In this document: positions 59,236 to 64,000 of the stretch, piece by piece
How the letters are laid out: the number at the start of each line of letters is the position of its first letter
Numbering within the stretch: the stretch's first letter is position 1
Assembly (NCBI RefSeq): GCF_000305935.1
Contig: NC_018870.1
Coordinates: forward strand, 1,907,001-1,971,000
Length of the DNA: 64,000 nucleotides
Source of the DNA: Thermacetogenium phaeum DSM 12270
GTDB lineage: Bacteria; Bacillota; DSM-12270; Thermacetogeniales; Thermacetogeniaceae
Reading direction: 5' to 3'
Made by a program: the position numbers and the translations under genes
The notes under the pieces: model-generated
Told to the model about the DNA's origin: nothing
What the model saw: only the letters and a program-made list of their open reading frames with translations
Database searches by the model: none

Positions 59236-59461
59236 GCAGCACCACCTCGGCCTGCGCCGGAAGAAAAAGCTCGGCATCCGCACTGTTGGACTCTGCCCAA
59301 ACGGCATACCCTTCTTCCATTTCTCGCTCCAATTCTGCCCGTTCCGCCCGACGTAGGAGTTCGGCCACCGCCCCGCTCCTTGTAGTGGACAGCTGCCGCG
59401 CCAAACGGTCAAGGACGGCCAGCAGCGGTTCGGGCAGGCTCACCGTAATCTTTGTGCTCAC
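59222..59461 (-). CDS. MazE-like ribbon-helix-helix antitoxin
   Basis: 79 residues from GTG 59461 with GGGAGGTG upstream. The RHH signature is KITVSLPEPLLAVLDRLA, followed by TRSGAVAELLRRAE. An acidic C-terminus (EEGYAVWAESNSADAE) would wrap the toxin. First gene of the pair, so it probably represses the operon. Confidence 0.9.
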   Translation of the reverse strand: MSTKITVSLPEPLLAVLDRLARQLSTTRSGAVAELLRRAERAELEREMEEGYAVWAESNSADAELFLPAQAEVVLRDRG

Positions 59462-59579
59462 CGGCAACACCTCCCGGTTTGATGTTATCACACCGAAAGG
59501 CATAACGTCAATCATACCGCATGTCATCCCCCCATTAAGACATAGCCTTTGTCTTGAGTACAGTAGTGATGACAGCCTT

Positions 59580-60160
59580 ACCCAGCTTGGTGGTAGTATT
59601 CATGCGAGACCTCCCAACCTTTTTAAAAAGACCATGAAGCAAAAGGCGCTTCAAGATCCTGGTGACCGATGAGGGGCTCAGATCAGAGATGAATTTACGG
59701 ATCGTCTTACTCACCTCGCGCCAGACTTTTCAAAGTGTTTCTGATCGGCTTGGCTGAAGAAGTTGAAGCCCTTTGTAGCTTCTGTCATCCCCCTTGATAG
59801 GCTCGGAGATTTTAATAAGCTTCTCTTCGCTCCGTCGCTGGGATCGTCAAACCTCGGGGACTATCCTTGATGCCGGAAGAAGCATAACGCCCAAGGATGT
59901 GATCGTCAGCCTGCATCTACAGGGCTACACGGTTAAAGACATTGCCCGAATGACGCATCATTCGCCACGGGCGGGGGATAACTACATCGGAACCTTCGAA
60001 GCAGTCCTGTTATTGTATTTATTCGGTGTTCCGCCTGAGCTTATGGCACGCCTGCAAGGGGGGTCTCCTTGATAAATGAGCACCAGAAACTTTTCCGGGA
60101 ACGCTACCGGGATCATCAGGAGATTAAGGAATATCCAGCTTCCAAGGGGGTGAAAATTTA
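59580..60160 (+). pseudogene. Remnant of a DUF1670 family gene
   Basis: The best part, about 59794-60072, reads DAGRSITPKDVIVSLHLQGYTVKDIAR in sections (RSITPKDVIVSLHLQGYT, VKDIARMTHHS) then YIGTFEAVLLLYLFGVPPELM. This is the conserved end of DUF1670, seen in many copies in thermophilic Clostridia. Upstream parts are broken by stops and frameshifts. Boundaries are approximate. Confidence 0.65.
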
Positions 60161-60195
60161 ATCCTTCATATCTTGACAATCTGGAATTTGACATC

Positions 60196-60510
60196 CTATT
60201 TTGCTGTTCTGTCATGATATACAAGCAGAGTAATTGCATTTAAAATGATGGTAACGATGAGAAGAACTGCTGCGACGAACGCCACATTATCCGTTATGTC
60301 CATAAGAGCAGACCAATCCGCAATCTTAACCAAATGATAGTTGTAGAAAATCTGGAAACACAGCGAAATAGCACAAGCACTGATGCTCAGAATGGAAAGA
60401 GCGACCCAATTCCTATGATCATGTTTTTTATGTCGCATAAGATTAACAACAGGAAGTATCCAAGCAATTAGGCCAAGCGCGAGGCTGCCAAGATTAAGTA
60501 AACCAATCAT
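60196..60510 (-). CDS. Small four-helix membrane protein
   Basis: 104 residues from ATG 60510 (GAGGAG six bases upstream). Membrane segments LLNLGSLALGLIAWILPVVNL, WVALSILSISACAISLCFQ and VAFVAAVLLIVTIILNAITLLVY. A KKHDHRNW loop is conserved-looking. Some databases call similar proteins cytochrome-c-oxidase-subunit-4-like, which I would not trust. Its upstream region is occupied by the IS110 element. Confidence 0.65.
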   Translation of the reverse strand: MIGLLNLGSLALGLIAWILPVVNLMRHKKHDHRNWVALSILSISACAISLCFQIFYNYHLVKIADWSALMDITDNVAFVAAVLLIVTIILNAITLLVYHDRTAK

Positions 60511-60704
60511 GACATACTCCTCGTAAGATAGTTTTTGTAACACCAATTGATCCAGCCCTTAAAAGAAGCCCGGCTTGGATCAAAAATGCTCCTTGACAAC
60601 TGGAAATTGGGTATTCACTTTTGGCGGTGTTCCAGGCAAAATGTAGTCGTGAGATTATGTTCTGGGTAGGTGTTGTCCTCCTTGAGGTCCGACCTCTTAG
60701 AAAG

Positions 60705-60860
60705 CCTGACCCCCAGCCCATAACCTGTACCCCTGACACGTAAGTTGCGCAACTTGTCAAGATCCTGTCCAATGGTAGCAGGTTGGATAGAACAAGGTCC
60801 TGACAGGAAAGCGTTGTTTCCGGCGAGGCTGTTGACCGGTTATGGTGCCTGGGACCCCGC
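60705..60860 (+). ncRNA. Candidate IS110 bridge RNA
   Basis: Within the non-coding left end, CCCAG and CCATAACC (60712-60716, 60718-60725) pair with GGTTATGG and CTGGG (60838-60845, 60849-60853), closing a domain of about 110 nt. Inside is a perfect palindrome AAGTTGCGCAACTT (60742-60755), directly followed by TGTCAAGATCC (60755-60765), an 11-nt exact match to the element's right end at 62144-62154. This is what a donor-binding loop of a bridge RNA should contain. Confidence 0.55.
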
Positions 60861-60900
60861 ATAATCTTGCACAATTCCTCCTTGGGAGGGGGTGAAACTG

Positions 60901-62124
60901 ATGAAACTGTTTGTCGGTATCGATGTCAGCATGAAAGATTTCAAGGCCCGGATGTTCGACGCCGAGGGCGAGGAGATCGCCAAGCGCATTCGCTGCAAGA
61001 ACGACGATCCGGGTGCAGAGTCCTTTGTTAAGTACCTGGTGGAGATCTGCGGCGCCAACGAAGTTGATTCCCTGCGGATCGGCATGGAGTCCACCTCTGT
61101 CTATGGCTGGCACCTGCAGATGCGCCTGGCCGGTGAGCCTTTGCTGGCTTCCTTCCACCCCCAGGTGTACGTCTTCAATCCCAAGGTGATCGCCAACTTC
61201 AGAAAACAGTACGTCGATATTCCAAAGGATGACTGGTTCGACTGCCTGGTGATCGCCGACCGGCTAAGGTTCGGGCGGCTGCCCGAGAGCTGCCAGGTGG
61301 ACTTCCGCTACCTGCCCCTCCAGCGGCTGACCAGGTTCCGTTACCACCTGATCCAGACCATCACTCGGGAGAAGAACTACTTCCTGACCAACCTGTTCCT
61401 GAAGTTCAATACCATCTGCCAGGACAAGGTGCTGAGCGACATCTTCGGGGCCACCTCGGAGGCGATCCTGACCGAGTTCCTTTCTCCGGAAGAGATTGCG
61501 GCACGACCGCTTGATGAGTTAATTGATTTCCTGATGGAGAAGGGAAAGAGTCATTTCTCCAACCCCGAAGCTACGGCCAAGGCCTTAAAGCATGCCGCAG
61601 CCTGCGCTTACAGGCTGCACGGAAGCCTCCTGGAGCCGGTGAACCTGATCCTGGCCACCAGTTTGCAGACCATCCGCACCCTGGAACAGCAGGTCAAGAG
61701 TATTGACAGGGCTATTGAGAAAGAACTGTCACACTTTCCGAACACTTTGCAGTCGATACCGGGCATGGGGCCTGTCTGTACCGCCGGAATAATCGCCGAG
61801 ATCGGCGACATCCACCGGTTCGACAACGAGAAGGCAGTCGCCAAGTTTGCCGGCCTCACCTGGCGGAAACACCAGTCAGGCGAGTTTGAAGCCGATGACA
61901 CGCCGCTTACGAAAACCGGCAATGTGTACCTGCGCTATTACTTTGTGATGGCCGCCGACAGCGTGCGTAAATGGGACCCCAGGTTTGCCGAGTTCTATGC
62001 CCGTAAGTTTAAAGAAAGTACTACTCACCACTATCGCCGTGCTTTGGTTCTTACCGCACGTAAACTCGTGCGGGTGGTTGATGCTCTGCTACGCAGCAAC
62101 CAACTATACGTGCCCCAAGAGTAG
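60901..62124 (+). CDS. IS110-family DEDD transposase/recombinase
   Basis: 407 residues from ATG 60901 (GGGAGGGGG upstream). RuvC-like start LFVGIDVSMKDF (D), GMESTS (E), KDDWFDCLVIADRLRFG (D, D). The Tnp domain has LQSIPGMGPVCTAGIIAEIGD and the late HQSGEFEADDTPLTKTGN with the proposed catalytic Ser. No frameshift seen, so the element may be active. Confidence 0.95.
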   Translation: MKLFVGIDVSMKDFKARMFDAEGEEIAKRIRCKNDDPGAESFVKYLVEICGANEVDSLRIGMESTSVYGWHLQMRLAGEPLLASFHPQVYVFNPKVIANFRKQYVDIPKDDWFDCLVIADRLRFGRLPESCQVDFRYLPLQRLTRFRYHLIQTITREKNYFLTNLFLKFNTICQDKVLSDIFGATSEAILTEFLSPEEIAARPLDELIDFLMEKGKSHFSNPEATAKALKHAAACAYRLHGSLLEPVNLILATSLQTIRTLEQQVKSIDRAIEKELSHFPNTLQSIPGMGPVCTAGIIAEIGDIHRFDNEKAVAKFAGLTWRKHQSGEFEADDTPLTKTGNVYLRYYFVMAADSVRKWDPRFAEFYARKFKESTTHHYRRALVLTARKLVRVVDALLRSNQLYVPQE

Positions 62125-62360
62125 AGAAAGCCTTACGGTAATATGTCAAGATCCAAGGGGCAAAATTTCTAAGAAAATTTTCTAATAAAGCGCATACCAA
62201 ACTAAGCTTGTTTCCAGAGGTAAATGGAAAAAAGCAATATAAATGGATTATTGGTTGAAAGACAATAGCCAGGTGGTGATATGCATGCTGCTCCACGCAC
62301 TGTAGCGTCTTATCCGTTGTGGTCTTTCGGGATAAACCCTACTGGACGGTCGATATGGTA

Positions 62361-62747
62361 TTATGAAGCCGTTGCTATTAGTAGAAGAGCCACCCGACAG
62401 ACTAACCCTAAACCACCTCGTATTTCCGTCTGCCGGCAGCGCCTTAACCCGCACTCTGTAGTCCGGATGATTTTTATACACAATTCAGAAAAACAGCTTA
62501 GACGGGTCAATGCATTTCCATCTTCATCTTCGGTCAGGCTGGCTACACCTACACTCTCGGCAAAGTTATCTTGAAAATCCTGCAGAAAATCGAGGTCGAT
62601 AAGGTCAAGCAATTTCACGGTACTCTTCCCCACCATCCGTTCAGCCCCCCCTGAACCAAAACGGTTAATATTACCCACCGTGAATCTGAACCTCTGATAT
62701 CGGATTTCTACGATAATTTGTAGGTTAGTAACAATTTTATCAATCAT
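62361..62747 (-). CDS. Truncated PocR-domain sensory protein
   Basis: 128 codons. [26 protein letters not shown] and the later [26 protein letters not shown] are the PocR ligand-binding domain (one line each here shortened in meaning: DxLQxxQDxFA and FCxxI...C). Only the first two-thirds remain; family-like sequence ends near residue 110 and the rest is unrelated. It overlaps the sigma-54 regulator stop by 4 bp (ATGA). The loss of the 3' part may be tied to the IS110 insertion close by. Confidence 0.65.
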   Translation of the reverse strand: MIDKIVTNLQIIVEIRYQRFRFTVGNINRFGSGGAERMVGKSTVKLLDLIDLDFLQDFQDNFAESVGVASLTEDEDGNALTRLSCFSELCIKIIRTTECGLRRCRQTEIRGGLGLVCRVALLLIATAS

Positions 62748-64000
62748 TTGTTTATGTTTATATTATAGATCTTCATCTTCCTGTAAATGGTGTTGCGGGA
62801 GACCCCCAGCTCCCTGGCAACTCGGCTGATGTTGCCCCCATGTTTGGACAGCAGTTCCAGGATCCTCCTGCGCTCCCTCTCGGCCTGCATCCTTTTCCTC
62901 TTCTCCCTCTCCTCCTCTATTCTTGCCACCTGCACAAATGAAGACGCCTCGCAGCTTTCCGAATGCCACGGCCTGTAAATTTCTTCAGGAAGGTATTCCG
63001 CCGTGATCCGACTCCCCTCCGCTATGCTCACCATCCTCTCCACCACATTCTGCAGCTCCCGAACATTCCCCGGCCAGTGGTACCGCTTCAGATGCTCCAC
63101 TACCTCCGGGTCTACGCCATCAAAACTCTTCCCCCATTCCCTGCTGATCCTCTCCAAAAAGTGTTTGAACAGTATCGGTATATCTTCAGGACGCTCCCGA
63201 AGCGGAGGAATATTAATCGTGATTACGTTCACCCGGTAGTAAAGATCTCGCCGAAAGTTCCCCTTCTCCACTTCACCCAGAAGATTCTTATTGGTGGCAC
63301 AGATAACCCGCACATCTACCGGAATCACCTTATCACCACCAAGACGGGTGAGCCTCCTCTCCTGCAATACCCGCAGCAGGGCTACCTGTTGCTCCAGCGG
63401 CATCTCCCCAATCTCATCCAGAAAAAGTGTACCCCCCGACGCCAGCTCAAATTTGCCGGGCCTACCCCCTCGCTTCGCTCCGGTAAATGCCCCTCCCTCG
63501 TATCCAAACAGCTCGCTGGCAATCAGCTCCCTCGGTATAGCCCCGCAGTTTACCGCCACAAAGGGACCCTTCCTGCGAGGACTGCGATTGTGAATGGCCT
63601 GCGCAAAAAGCTCCTTCCCCGTGCCGCTCTCCCCCTGCAGCAGTACGGTGGACATGCTCGATGCCGCCAATGACGCCATCCTGATCGCTTCCCGAATCCC
63701 CGCACTTTCCCCAATTATGTCCCTGAAACGAAATGTGGCCTGCGCCCCACTGAAACGGTTAACCAGCTTCTGCACCCGCTCAATCGGACGGAGGAGTATC
63801 ACGCCGCCCGTAAAGACACCTTGGTCATCTAAAATCGGCTTGCCTGATACCAAACAATGGATCAGCCCGTCTACGGAATCCACCATTACCTCCACTTCGT
63901 TAAAGGTATCACGACCAACGAGTAGCTTATCTATAAAATGAACACGGTTTCCCAGAATATCCCTCACCGGCTTACCTACCAAATCCCGACTTTTCCTACC
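62744..64000 (-). CDS. Sigma-54-dependent transcriptional activator (5' truncated by window edge)
   Basis: The frame is open to the right edge, so the N-terminus is outside. Visible: part of a PAS-type sensory domain ([19 protein letters not shown]), the AAA+ core with Walker A GESGTGKE, the sigma-54 contact loop GAFTGA, Walker [13 protein letters not shown] and the R-finger region. It ends with a Fis-type HTH ([19 protein letters not shown]). It activates RNA polymerase with sigma-54; its signal and target are unknown. Confidence 0.94.
   Translation of the reverse strand, partial: GRKSRDLVGKPVRDILGNRVHFIDKLLVGRDTFNEVEVMVDSVDGLIHCLVSGKPILDDQGVFTGGVILLRPIERVQKLVNRFSGAQATFRFRDIIGESAGIREAIRMASLAASSMSTVLLQGESGTGKELFAQAIHNRSPRRKGPFVAVNCGAIPRELIASELFGYEGGAFTGAKRGGRPGKFELASGGTLFLDEIGEMPLEQQVALLRVLQERRLTRLGGDKVIPVDVRVICATNKNLLGEVEKGNFRRDLYYRVNVITINIPPLRERPEDIPILFKHFLERISREWGKSFDGVDPEVVEHLKRYHWPGNVRELQNVVERMVSIAEGSRITAEYLPEEIYRPWHSESCEASSFVQVARIEEEREKRKRMQAERERRRILELLSKHGGNISRVARELGVSRNTIYRKMKIYNININK

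Larger units (their letters stand above)
60547..62155 (+). mobile_element. IS110-family element
   Basis: Comprises a roughly 350-bp non-coding left end and one transposase gene. IS110 elements have no inverted repeats, so the limits are soft: left somewhere in 60547-60600, right near 62155 (TGTCAAGATCC). The long non-coding region upstream, not downstream, places it in the IS110 (not IS1111) group. Confidence 0.7.

Noticed and set aside
60171-60200. Second copy of the IS110 left end (TTGACAATCTGGAA block)
   Set aside because: Similarity to 60592-60610 is short, partly promoter-like, and not extended on either side.

Overview
The window reads as one stretch of a spore-forming, anaerobic Gram-positive chromosome, most likely a Clostridia of the Desulfotomaculum/Pelotomaculum kind. 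This is inferred from strong GGAGG ribosome binding sites, frequent GTG/TTG starts, a Spo0E-like phosphatase, a YedE-type selenium/sulfur locus, an ArsR/redox/permease locus, NifS/NifU, a TdeIII-type restriction system and a DUF1670 remnant. No rRNA or tRNA gene was recognised, so the species cannot be named.

Layout. 1-8.1 kb: end of feoB, a small membrane protein, a Nudix hydrolase, a CPBP protease, a ChlI/MoxR-type AAA+ ATPase, a decayed TDT transporter, an anchored coiled-coil protein and an ARPP-1 family protein. 8.1-30.7 kb: a complete type I-D CRISPR-Cas locus, all on the minus strand. In transcription order it runs cas6, WYL regulator, cas3', stand-alone HD nuclease, Cas10d large subunit without HD, a stand-alone small protein in the Cas11d position, csc2 (cas7), csc1 (cas5), a DUF4282 membrane protein, cas1, cas2, cas4, csa1 (second Cas4), leader, then an array of about 113 repeats and 112 spacers. 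31-48 kb: metabolic and transport genes: acyl-CoA ligase, amidohydrolase, cupin, a MarR-controlled heterodimeric ABC exporter, cysK debris, Spo0E-like and XRE proteins, an arsR/thioredoxin/permease group, nifU-nifS, a structured RNA candidate, arsC, and yedE-DUF3343-kinase-tusA. 48-64 kb: a mobile and defence zone with nested insertion sequences (IS21 inside an IS1634-like element), a broken DUF772 transposase, a HEPN-like gene fused at its 5' end to an IS terminus, gene fragments, a MntA/HepT pair, a decayed TdeIII endonuclease beside an intact methyltransferase, a MazEF pair, a DUF1670 remnant, an IS110 element with a probable bridge RNA, a truncated PocR-domain gene and a sigma-54 activator running off the right edge.

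How it works together. The CRISPR locus has adaptation (Cas1, Cas2, two Cas4-family nucleases), processing (Cas6), surveillance (Csc1, Csc2, Cas10d, small subunit) and degradation (HD plus helicase). Its most unusual features are that the usual single Cas10d polypeptide appears as three genes, and that a membrane protein sits between the effector and adaptation genes. Function calls are from reading translated sequence; no database search was possible.
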